In this document: piece by piece, positions 29,556 to 37,240 of the stretch
How the letters are laid out: the number at the start of each line of letters is the position of its first letter
Position numbering within the stretch: position 1 is the stretch's first letter
NCBI RefSeq assembly: GCF_000526315.1
Contig: NZ_JAFV01000001.1
Coordinates: forward strand, 1,178,001-1,242,000
Direction of reading: 5' to 3'
Length of the DNA stretch: 64,000 bases
Origin: Methylopila sp. 73B
Lineage (GTDB): Bacteria; Pseudomonadota; Alphaproteobacteria; Rhizobiales; Methylopilaceae
Position numbers and translations under genes: made by a program
Notes under the pieces: generated by a model
Seen by the model: only the letters and a program-made list of their open reading frames with translations
Database searches by the model: none
Told to the model about the DNA's origin: nothing

Positions 29556-30269
29556 CTACCCCTCGACCTCGAAGGTCTCGCCGATCGCCGGCGCCTTCAC
29601 GGTCGTCCCGCGCACGCTGTCCATCAGCTCGACGAAACGGTCGGCGTTGGGCTCGAGGATGGGAAAGGTGCCGAAATGGCAGGGCACGACCAGGTCGAAA
29701 TCGAAGAAGTGCCGGCAGGCGTAGGCCGCGGTCTTGGCGCCCATGGTGAAACGGTCGCCGACCGGCACGAAGCCGACCGTCGGGGCGTAGAGCTCGTTGA
29801 TCAGCTTCATGTCGCCGAAGATGCCGGTGTCGCCCATGGCGTAGACCACCGGCTCGTCCTCGCCCTCGGGCGTTACGATCAGACCGTGCGCCTCCCCGAG
29901 CGCGATGGCGACGCCGTTCTCATCGAGCTGGCCCGACGAATGCAGCGCCTGGGTCATGGTCACGCGGAAGCCGCCGAGGCCGATGGAGCCGCCGGTGTTC
30001 ATCGGCTCGAGCGCCTTGACGCCCTTCGAGCCGAGCCAGGTGGCGAGGTCGGCGTCCGCCACCACGGTCGCGCCCGTTTCGGCCGCGATCGCGACCGTGT
30101 CGCCCACATGGTCGAAGTGCCCGTGCGTCAGGAGGATGTGCGTGGTCCCCTTGGCGGCGGCCGCCTTGTCCCCTTTGAACACGCCGTTCTCGAAGAAGGG
30201 ATCGATCAGGACGACGCTGGATCCGAAGTCGAGCCGGAAGACCGAATGGCCGTACCAGGTGATGCGCAT
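29556..30269 (-). CDS. Metal-dependent hydrolase, UPF0173/UlaG-like beta-lactamase fold
   Basis: 237 residues. Metallo-beta-lactamase fold with MRITWYGHSVFRLDFGSSVV and zinc motif HILLTHGHFDHVGDTVAI (HxHxDH), plus YAMGDTGIFGDMKLINELY and VVPCHFGTFPIL. Family proteins include L-ascorbate-6-phosphate lactonase but this clade has no assigned substrate. ATG at 30269 is the conserved start; 23 upstream codons are open but Arg/Pro-rich. Divergent from ruvX. Confidence 0.88.
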   Translation of the reverse strand: MRITWYGHSVFRLDFGSSVVLIDPFFENGVFKGDKAAAAKGTTHILLTHGHFDHVGDTVAIAAETGATVVADADLATWLGSKGVKALEPMNTGGSIGLGGFRVTMTQALHSSGQLDENGVAIALGEAHGLIVTPEGEDEPVVYAMGDTGIFGDMKLINELYAPTVGFVPVGDRFTMGAKTAAYACRHFFDFDLVVPCHFGTFPILEPNADRFVELMDSVRGTTVKAPAIGETFEVEG

Positions 30270-30397
30270 GGGGGCTCGCGTCCTTGTGCGGTTTGGAATC
30301 GTTCGGGGGCGGAGAATAGGAACCGCAGCCACGAGGACAAGCGCGCTGATGCGGCGCCGCCATGGCGGGCGCCGGACCGCCGTGCTAGGCGGAGGCC

Positions 30398-30895
30398 ATG
30401 TCGACCATCTTCCCCGAGTTCGAAAGCTTCGTGGCTGCGCTCCCGGCGGACGGCTCCCTGTTCGGGCTCGACCTCGGCACCAAGACGGTGGGCGTCGCCG
30501 TTTCCGATCCGCGCCGCACCATCGCGTCGCCGGTCGAGACCATCCTGCGCCGCAAGTTCACGCTTGACGCCGACCGGCTGCTGGAGCTCGCGGCCGGGCG
30601 CAAGGTCGTCGGCTTCGTGCTTGGCCTGCCCGTCAACATGGACGGCAGCGAAGGCCCGCGCTGCCAGGCGACCCGCGCCTTCGCGCGCAGCCTCGCTGGT
30701 CGCACGCCGTTGCCCATCAGCTTCTGGGACGAACGGCTGTCGACGGCGGCCGTGGAGCGGATGCTGATCTCGTTCGACACCAGCCGGAAGCGGCGCGACG
30801 AGATCGTGGACAAGCTCGCCGCCGCCTACATCCTGCAGGGCGCGATCGATCGCATCGGCGGGCTTCGCCGGACGGCGGAAGACGCCGCGCGATGA
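30398..30895 (+). CDS. ruvX: RuvX/YqgF, Holliday junction resolvase-like pre-16S rRNA nuclease
   Basis: RNase H-fold nuclease implicated in 16S rRNA 5'-end maturation. 165 residues. Acidic active site: [53 protein letters not shown] and [18 protein letters not shown]. Complete. The gap to the next gene (177 bases) has no recognised element. Confidence 0.93.
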   Translation: MSTIFPEFESFVAALPADGSLFGLDLGTKTVGVAVSDPRRTIASPVETILRRKFTLDADRLLELAAGRKVVGFVLGLPVNMDGSEGPRCQATRAFARSLAGRTPLPISFWDERLSTAAVERMLISFDTSRKRRDEIVDKLAAAYILQGAIDRIGGLRRTAEDAAR

Positions 30896-31072
30896 CGGCG
30901 CCCCAACGCCGAGGGCCGAGCCGCGCCATTCCAATCACAACTGCGTCAGCACGGACGGTGGTCGATCACCTTCACCAACCGGCAGTGGCCGCCGGCGTAG
31001 GCCGGAAATGGCAGCCATGCGTCCTCTGAAGAGCGCGCGCCCCTTCACGGGCCTCGGCCGGAACGGCCCCGC

Positions 31073-32002
31073 GTGATCCTCGCCTTCGAAAGCCTTTTGC
31101 CCTCGTTCCTGCTGATCCTGTTCGGCTTTGGCCTCTCCCGCTCGCCGCTGCTGCCGGCGGCGCTGTGGGAGGGGATCGAGCGGCTGAACTACTACGTGTT
31201 GTTTCCCGCCCTGCTGTTCGTGACGCTCGCCCGCGCCGACCTCGCCTCGGCGCCGATCGGGCCGATGGCGGGCGCCATGGTGCTCGCCATCCTGCTGGTC
31301 GCGGGCGGCATGCTCGCGTCGCGCCGGTGGTGGATGAGCCTTCCGAACGTCGACGGGCGCGCCTTCAGCTCGCATTTCCAGGGCGCCATCCGCTGGCAGA
31401 CCTCCGTCGCGCTGGCTTTGGCGGCGACGCTCTACGGCCGTGAAGGCCTGGCGCTCGGCGCGATCGGCGTCGCCGCCATGATCCCGTTGCTCAATCTCCT
31501 GTCGGTCGCGGTCGTTGCGTCCTACGGGGCCAGCACGCCGCCCTCACGCCGCGCTCTGGCGCAGGAGCTCGCGCGCAACCCGCTGATCCTGTCGGTGCTG
31601 GCCGGCGCGGCGCTCAACGCCTCTGGTGTTCGGCTGTACGGACCCGCGGTCGAGACCGTCGACCTGCTCGGCCGCGGCGCGCTCGGCGTGGGGCTGCTGC
31701 TTGTCGGCGCCGGGCTCGCGCCCGCCACGCTTCGGCTGCGGCTCGACATCGGCCTGGTCGTGGTGGTGAAGCTGGTGTTGATGCCGATCCTGATGATCGG
31801 CTTCGCCACGCTGTTCGGCGTGGAGGGCGTCGCGCTCGGCGTGGTCGCGATCTCGAGCGCGGTGCCGACGGCGAGCAACGCCTATCTTCTGGCGCGCCGC
31901 CTCGGAGGCGACGCGCCGTTGATGTCCGCCATCATCACGGTGCAGACCGTCGTCGCCTTCGCGACGCTGCCCACAACCTTATGGTTGATCGGCGCGACGT
32001 AA
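31073..32002 (+). CDS. AEC family (auxin efflux carrier-like) transporter
   Basis: 309 residues with about ten membrane helices (ILAFESLLPSFLLILFGFGL, LNYYVLFPALLFVTLARA). The AEC inverted-repeat topology is suggested by the broken helices around HFQGAIRWQTSVALALAA and GVVAISSAVPTASNAYLLA. Substrate unknown; the family exports or imports organic acids such as malonate or malate. GTG start at 31073. Single gene. Confidence 0.88.
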   Translation: MILAFESLLPSFLLILFGFGLSRSPLLPAALWEGIERLNYYVLFPALLFVTLARADLASAPIGPMAGAMVLAILLVAGGMLASRRWWMSLPNVDGRAFSSHFQGAIRWQTSVALALAATLYGREGLALGAIGVAAMIPLLNLLSVAVVASYGASTPPSRRALAQELARNPLILSVLAGAALNASGVRLYGPAVETVDLLGRGALGVGLLLVGAGLAPATLRLRLDIGLVVVVKLVLMPILMIGFATLFGVEGVALGVVAISSAVPTASNAYLLARRLGGDAPLMSAIITVQTVVAFATLPTTLWLIGAT

Positions 32003-32023
32003 GCCGCCGCGCCGATCGCATGC

Positions 32024-32521
32024 TCAGCACGGGCGGTAGCGAACCACCCGGTAGCGACGGCCGTCGTAACCGCGACGCGTCGTGACGACCTCGCACTCGC
32101 CGCCGTATGAGCGGTAGTAGCCCGAACGGCCGTAGTAGGCCGGACGACCGTAGTAATCGTCGTCGTAGTAGCCGCGGTTGCCGGCGATCAGCGCGCCCGT
32201 GGCGAGGCCGATGACGCCCGCCGCGGCGTAGCCGCCGTAGTTGTGGTGGCGGCGATACCCGCCGTAGTAGCGCCGGCCGCCGTAGCCGCCGCCGTAATAA
32301 CGGCGTCCGCCGCCGCCCCAACCGCCATGATGACGGCCGCCGCCGCCCCAGCCGCGACCGCCGCGGCGGTCGACGAGCATGATCTGGTCGGAACGGATGC
32401 CGGCGATCGATGTGGCGGATGCGGGCTTCGCGGAGGACGACGCCGCTTCAGCCGGCATTGCGCCGAGAGCCACGCCGAGCGCGCAGGCGCCGGCGACGAA
32501 GAACTTACGAACAGACGTCAT
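32024..32521 (-). CDS. Secreted Gly/Tyr/Arg-rich protein with glycine-zipper segment
   Basis: 165 residues. Signal peptide (VRKFFVAGACALGVALGAMP, cleavage after AEA), then a low-complexity stretch of Gly, Tyr, Arg and His repeats (GGGRRYYGGGYGGRRYYGGY), a hydrophobic glycine-zipper-like AAAGVIGLATGALIAGNRG and a C-terminal pair of cysteines (CEVVTTRRGYDGRRYR ... RPC). An ideal AGGAGGTG site stands before the ATG at 32521. Resembles small envelope proteins of the BA14K type only loosely; function unknown. Confidence 0.8.
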   Translation of the reverse strand: MTSVRKFFVAGACALGVALGAMPAEAASSSAKPASATSIAGIRSDQIMLVDRRGGRGWGGGGRHHGGWGGGGRRYYGGGYGGRRYYGGYRRHHNYGGYAAAGVIGLATGALIAGNRGYYDDDYYGRPAYYGRSGYYRSYGGECEVVTTRRGYDGRRYRVVRYRPC

Positions 32522-32563
32522 TTGAGACACCTCCTCGAGCGACGTTGCGCTCTTGCCCGACGT

Positions 32564-32616
32564 CATTGGACGTCCCAATGCCGCCGAGATTGTGATCTCA
32601 CGACCCGAGGTCGTGA
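32564..32616. promoter_or_regulatory. Two dyads in the divergent gap before pyrB
   Basis: CATTGG-ACGTC-CCAATG (32564-32580) and TCACGACC-CGA-GGTCGTGA (32598-32616), both perfect. They lie between the Gly-rich secreted protein gene and pyrB and may be operators or a small hairpin; no regulator is suggested by the context. Confidence 0.35.
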
Positions 32617-32704
32617 CCATACCCGCCCTTGACGCACAAAATGGCGTCTTCAGGCGCGGGGACAAGGCGCCGGCTTCTCTTGCCGGCCGCCATGCGCTGG
32701 CGCT

Positions 32705-33676
32705 ATGACACCTGCCTTGATGAGCACCCCCGCCGAGCCAGCGCCCTTCGCCTTTCCCCACCGCCATCTGCTGGGGATCGAAGGCCTTTCCGCCGCCGAG
32801 ATCGAAGGTCTGCTCGCCGCGGCCGAAGACGCCGTGGCGCTCAGCCGTCAGGTCGAGAAGAAGCGCAGCACGCTGCGCGGCCGCACCCAGGTCAACCTGT
32901 TCTTCGAGAATTCGACCCGGACGCAGTCCTCGTTCGAGATCGCCGGCAAGCGCCTCGGCGCCGACGTGATGAACATGTCGGTCGGCAACTCCTCCATGAA
33001 GAAGGGCGAGACGGTGCTCGACACCGCGGCGACCCTCAACGCCATGCGGCCGGACATCATCGTGGTGCGCCACCATGCGGCGGGCGCCGTCGCGCTGCTC
33101 GCGCAGAAGGTCGACTGCTCGGTCGTGAACGCCGGCGACGGCGCCCACGAGCACCCGACTCAGGCGCTGCTCGACGCCCTCACCATCCTCCGCGCCAAGG
33201 GGCGCATCGCCGGCCTCGTGGTGGCGATCTGCGGCGACGTGCTGCACAGCCGCGTGGCGCGCTCGAACATCATCCTGCTCAACGCCCTCGGCGCGCAGGT
33301 GCGCGTGGTCGCGCCCTCCACGCTGCTCCCGACCGGGATCGAGCGGCTCGGCGTCGAGGTGTTCCGCACCATGCGCGAGGGCCTCGCCGGCGCCGACGTC
33401 GTCATGATGCTGCGGCTGCAGCTCGAGCGCATGAACGGCTCTTTCGTGCCGTCGGTGAAGGAGTACTTCAAGCATTTCGGCCTCGACGGCGCGAAGCTCG
33501 CCTACGCGAGGCCCGACGCCGTGGTGATGCACCCCGGCCCGATGAACCGCGGCGTCGAGATCGCCTCCGAGGTCGCCGACGGCCCCCGGTCGCTGATCCG
33601 CGACCAGGTCGAGATGGGCGTCGCGGTGCGCATGGCCGTCCTCGAGACGCTCGCGCGTCATTTGCCGAACGCGTGA
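32705..33676 (+). CDS. pyrB: Aspartate carbamoyltransferase catalytic subunit
   Basis: Makes N-carbamoyl-aspartate in pyrimidine synthesis. 323 residues. Carbamoyl phosphate loop [20 protein letters not shown]; also [40 protein letters not shown] and [15 protein letters not shown] at 32705; ATG at 32720 is an equally possible start. Overlaps the following dihydroorotase-like gene in a GTGA junction, as in pyrBC' operons where the partner is structural. Confidence 0.96.
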   Translation: MTPALMSTPAEPAPFAFPHRHLLGIEGLSAAEIEGLLAAAEDAVALSRQVEKKRSTLRGRTQVNLFFENSTRTQSSFEIAGKRLGADVMNMSVGNSSMKKGETVLDTAATLNAMRPDIIVVRHHAAGAVALLAQKVDCSVVNAGDGAHEHPTQALLDALTILRAKGRIAGLVVAICGDVLHSRVARSNIILLNALGAQVRVVAPSTLLPTGIERLGVEVFRTMREGLAGADVVMMLRLQLERMNGSFVPSVKEYFKHFGLDGAKLAYARPDAVVMHPGPMNRGVEIASEVADGPRSLIRDQVEMGVAVRMAVLETLARHLPNA

Positions 33677-34977
33677 CCCCGATGCAGCCCCAGGACGACC
33701 GCCCTCTCCTCTTCGTCAACGCGCGGCTGGTGTGCCCGGCGAGCGGCCGCGACGAGATCGGCTCGCTGCTGGTCGCCGAAGGCGTCATCGCGGAGCTCGG
33801 GTCCAAGGTCCCGCCCTCGGCGCGGGCGGAGACGGTGGACTGCCGCGGCCATGTGCTGGCGCCGGGCTTGGTCGACCTCGGCGCCTTCGTCGGCGAGCCC
33901 GGCGCTGAGCACCGCGAGACCATCGAGACCGCGAGCCGCGCGGCCGCGGTCGGCGGCGTCACCACCATCGTGGCGCGGCCCGACACGACCCCGCCAGTCG
34001 ACGCGCCCGAGATCGTCGACTACCTCATGCGGCGCGCCCGCGACACCGCGAGCGTCCATGTCTACCCGATGGCCGCGCTCACCAAAGGCCTCGCCGGCGC
34101 GGAGATGACCGAGGTCGGCCTGCTGCTAGAGGCCGGCGCCGTCGCCTTCACCGACGGCCCGCGCTCGGTCGCGAGCGCCCGCGTCATGCGCCGCGCCATG
34201 ACCTACGCGCGCGACTTCGACGCGCTGATCTGCCACCACGTCGAGGACGCCGATCTCGCCGCCGGCGGCGCCATGAACGAGGGCGAACTCGCGAGCCGTC
34301 TCGGCCTGCCGGGGCGCCCCGTCGCGGCCGAGGCGCTGATGCTGGAGCGCGACCTGCGGCTCGCCGCCCTCACCGGCGCCCGCTACCACGCCAGCCTCGT
34401 CAGCTCCGCCGAGAGCGTCGGCCTCGTCGCCCGCGCGAAGGCGGCCGGAACCCGCGTCACCTGCGGCGCCTCGGTCGCGCATCTCACGCTGAACGAGAAC
34501 GACGTCGGCGAGTACCGCACCTTCTTCAAGCTGACCCCGCCGCTGCGCCACGAGGACGACCGGCGCGCGCTGGTCGAGGCCCTGGCCGACGGCGTCATCG
34601 ACGTCGTCTGCTCAGCCCACGACCCGCAGGACGTCGAGACCAAGCGGCGGCCCTTCGCCGAGGCCGAGGACGGCGCGATCGGGATCGAGACCATGCTCGC
34701 CGCCGGCCTCCGGCTGGTCCATTCCGGCGACGTCACGCTGCACCGCCTGCTCGCGGCGATGTCAACCAATCCCGCGAAGCTGCTCGGCCTGCCCGCGGGC
34801 GCGCTGACGGTCGGCGCCCCGGCGGACCTCATCCTGTTCGACCCCGACGCCCCCTGGGTGCTGGAGGCGTCGCGGCTCAAATCGAAGTCCAAGAACACCC
34901 CGTTCGACCAAGCCCGGTTGCAGGGGCGCGTCTGGCGCACCGTCATTGCCGGGCGCACCGTCTACCCCTACGCTTGA
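33673..34977 (+). CDS. pyrC: Dihydroorotase-like protein lacking catalytic metal ligands (PyrC'/PyrX type)
   Basis: 434 residues from the GTG at 33673, or 431 from the ATG at 33682. Amidohydrolase fold is clear ([39 protein letters not shown]). The metal motif DxHxH is replaced by DLGAF at about residues 67-71 and the catalytic Asp motif (TDHAPH in active enzymes) reads SAHDPQ at 314-319. It is therefore probably a non-catalytic partner that stabilises PyrB, as known for pyrBC' operons of pseudomonads; an active dihydroorotase should exist elsewhere. Co-transcribed with pyrB. Confidence 0.88.
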   Translation: MTPMQPQDDRPLLFVNARLVCPASGRDEIGSLLVAEGVIAELGSKVPPSARAETVDCRGHVLAPGLVDLGAFVGEPGAEHRETIETASRAAAVGGVTTIVARPDTTPPVDAPEIVDYLMRRARDTASVHVYPMAALTKGLAGAEMTEVGLLLEAGAVAFTDGPRSVASARVMRRAMTYARDFDALICHHVEDADLAAGGAMNEGELASRLGLPGRPVAAEALMLERDLRLAALTGARYHASLVSSAESVGLVARAKAAGTRVTCGASVAHLTLNENDVGEYRTFFKLTPPLRHEDDRRALVEALADGVIDVVCSAHDPQDVETKRRPFAEAEDGAIGIETMLAAGLRLVHSGDVTLHRLLAAMSTNPAKLLGLPAGALTVGAPADLILFDPDAPWVLEASRLKSKSKNTPFDQARLQGRVWRTVIAGRTVYPYA

Positions 34978-35038
34978 TCCCTGCGCAGACATACGCGAAC
35001 GGCTCCGGCCGCCGCCCATCGGAACCGAACCTCGCGCG

Positions 35039-35668
35039 ATGACGAACTCCACGGCCCTCGACATCGTCGCCGCGATCCCGCTCGGCTACCTTCTCGGCTC
35101 GATTCCCTTCGGCGTGCTGGTCACGCGCCTCGCCGGCGTCGGCGACGTGCGCAACATCGGCTCCGGCAACATCGGCACCACCAACGTGCTGCGCACCGGC
35201 CGGCGCGACCTCGCGGCCGCGACGCTCATCGGCGACATGCTGAAGGCGACGGCGGCGGTCATCATCGCCCGCCAGCTCTGGGGCGAGGCCGCGGCGCTCG
35301 CGGCCGGGGCCGCAGCCTTCGTCGGCCACGTCTACCCGGTGTGGCTGCGCTTCAAGGGCGGCAAGGGCGTAGCGACCTATCTCGGCGCGCTCATCGGCGT
35401 CGCCTGGCCGATCGCGCTGATCTTCGCAGCCGTCTGGATCGGCGTCGCCGCGGCCACCCGCTACTCCTCGGCCTCGGCGCTCGCCGCGAGCGTCGCGGCG
35501 CCGGTCATGCTGGCCGTCGTCAGCCGCCACCCCACCTCCGCGGCGGTGGTGTTCGCGGCGCTCAGCGTCGCGCTCTGGGTCATGCACCGGGACAACATCG
35601 CGCGGCTGATGCAGGGCCGCGAAAGCCGCATCGGCCAGCGGTCAGAACAGCCGAGCAGCGGGGCCTGA
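35039..35668 (+). CDS. plsY: Glycerol-3-phosphate acyltransferase PlsY
   Basis: Integral membrane enzyme that acylates glycerol 3-phosphate using acyl-phosphate. 209 residues. Motifs: [57 protein letters not shown] and a C-terminal [20 protein letters not shown]. Start at 35039 fits the family. 61 bases after the pyrC-like gene and 6 before dprA. Confidence 0.95.
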   Translation: MTNSTALDIVAAIPLGYLLGSIPFGVLVTRLAGVGDVRNIGSGNIGTTNVLRTGRRDLAAATLIGDMLKATAAVIIARQLWGEAAALAAGAAAFVGHVYPVWLRFKGGKGVATYLGALIGVAWPIALIFAAVWIGVAAATRYSSASALAASVAAPVMLAVVSRHPTSAAVVFAALSVALWVMHRDNIARLMQGRESRIGQRSEQPSSGA

Positions 35669-35674
35669 CGCGCG

Positions 35675-36799
35675 ATGGCCGGGCTGACAGACGAGCAACG
35701 CATCGCCTGGCTCCGGCTCATCCGCTCCGAGAACGTCGGGCCGCGCACCTTCCGCGATCTCGTGAACCACTTCGGCGGGGCCGCGGCGGCGCTCGAGGCC
35801 CTGCCCGGCCTCGCCCGGCGCGGCGGACGCGCCGTGCGCGTCTGTCCGCGCGGCGAAGCCGAGGACGAGATCGCCGGCGCCCTCGCTCGCGGCGCGCGGC
35901 TGATCGCTCTCGGCGAACAGGACTATCCCGCCCCGCTCGCCGCGATCGAGGGCGCTCCCCCGCTCATTACCGTGGCGGGCGATCCCGCCGTGTTCCGCCG
36001 CCCCTCGATCGGCGTCGTCGGCGCGCGCAACGCCTCGTCGGCGGGCCGCACCTTCGCCGCGCGGATCGCGACCGAACTCGGCGGCGCGGGCTGGGCGATC
36101 GTCTCCGGTCTCGCGCGCGGCGTGGACGCCGCGGCCCACGCCGCCTCGACCCGGTCCGGCACGATCGCCGTGTTCGCGGGCGGCCTCGACTGTCTCTATC
36201 CCCCGGAGCACGCGGACCTCGCGCGCCGGATCGTCGAGACAGGCGCGCTGGTCACCGAGATGCCGCTGGGGTGGCAGCCGCGCGGGCGGGATTTTCCGCG
36301 CCGCAACCGCATCATCGCCGGCCTGTCGCTCGGCGTGCTGGTGGTGGAGGCCGCCGTGCGGTCGGGCTCGCTCATCACCGCACGGCTCGCGGCCGAGCTT
36401 GGCCGCGAAGTCATGGCCGCCCCGGGGTCGCCGCTCGACCCGCGTTGCGAAGGCTCGAACGGCCTGCTGCGGGACGGCGCCACCTTCATCACCCGCTCGG
36501 ACGACGTGATCGAGGCGCTCCAGCACCTGCTCGGCCGGGACGAGCCGAGCCCGCCCCCGATCGGGCTGGCGCAGGCGGGAACGGCGGGCTTCCAAGGCGC
36601 GGAACCCGGCGAGGACGAGCGCACGCGCATCCTGGAGCTGCTCGGCCCGACGCCGGCGGCGGTCGATGAGATCGTCCGGCAGTCCGGCGCCGACGCCCGC
36701 GCAGTGCAGTTGGTGCTGCTGGAGATGGAGATCGCGGGACGGCTCGAGCGCCGCCCAGGCGGCGCCGTCTGCCTGCGCCAGCCCGAGCTCTGGCTCTGA
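35675..36799 (+). CDS. dprA: DNA-processing protein DprA
   Basis: Loads RecA on incoming single-stranded DNA in transformation. 374 residues: N-terminal helical region (SENVGPRTFRDLVNHFGGAA), Rossmann core with IGVVGARNASSAGR, WAIVSGLARGVDAAAHAA, RNRIIAGLSLGVLVVEAA, RSGSLITARLAAELGREVMA, PGSPLDPRCEGSNGLLRDGA, and a C-terminal winged helix (LLGPTPAAVDEIVRQSGADA). Follows plsY directly. Confidence 0.95.
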   Translation: MAGLTDEQRIAWLRLIRSENVGPRTFRDLVNHFGGAAAALEALPGLARRGGRAVRVCPRGEAEDEIAGALARGARLIALGEQDYPAPLAAIEGAPPLITVAGDPAVFRRPSIGVVGARNASSAGRTFAARIATELGGAGWAIVSGLARGVDAAAHAASTRSGTIAVFAGGLDCLYPPEHADLARRIVETGALVTEMPLGWQPRGRDFPRRNRIIAGLSLGVLVVEAAVRSGSLITARLAAELGREVMAAPGSPLDPRCEGSNGLLRDGATFITRSDDVIEALQHLLGRDEPSPPPIGLAQAGTAGFQGAEPGEDERTRILELLGPTPAAVDEIVRQSGADARAVQLVLLEMEIAGRLERRPGGAVCLRQPELWL

Positions 36800-36830
36800 G
36801 CGTCCCTCTGGGCGAGACGAGACGCGCGCG

Positions 36831-37049
36831 TCAGCGGCGCTCGGGCCGCTCTGCGTCGGGCAAAGCGGGCTCTTGCGCCTGGGTCTCGGCCTCCAGCCGC
36901 GCCATGTCGAGAAGGTAGGCGAGCGTCGGCAGGGCGTTGCTCCGCGCGATCCGCGCGAGTTCGACCGTGAGCGTCGCGACGTAGGTGGCGGCTTCGGCGC
37001 GCGCCGCCGGATCCAGCCGCTGCAATGGGGCGCCCGCGGGCCTCGTCAT
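36831..37049 (-). CDS. Small conserved helical protein
   Basis: 72 residues: a basic start (MTRPAGAPLQRLDPAARAE) then a helical segment ATYVATLTVELARIARSNAL and TLAYLLDMARLEAET. This pattern recurs as a small hypothetical protein in alphaproteobacteria; function unknown. Start at 37049 chosen because the extra upstream residues look non-coding. Divergent from topA. Confidence 0.65.
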   Translation of the reverse strand: MTRPAGAPLQRLDPAARAEAATYVATLTVELARIARSNALPTLAYLLDMARLEAETQAQEPALPDAERPERR

Positions 37050-37163
37050 GGTTCGACCGCTTCTACAGTGGGGATATGTCAAACCTACACCCAAGATTGC
37101 ATGTCGCACAATATCCCGCTTTCTGGTTGTACTCCGCGGATGTACGCCGCCGGGCCGGGTGAT

Positions 37164-37192
37164 TTGACAGGCCGAACCCGGTTCCCCATGTT
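37164..37192 (+). promoter_or_regulatory. Probable sigma-70 promoter of topA
   Basis: Consensus TTGACA (37164-37169), 17-base spacer, and CATGTT (37187-37192), 48 bases before the topA start. Confidence 0.45.
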
Positions 37193-37240
37193 CGCCGCCG
37201 CCGTCGCCCAGACTGGCGTCAGCTCAGAGACCCACGACTG

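Noticed and set aside
32522-33661. Upstream extension of the Gly/Tyr-rich protein frame
   Set aside because: Antisense to pyrB; the strong AGGAGGTG site fixes the start at 32521.
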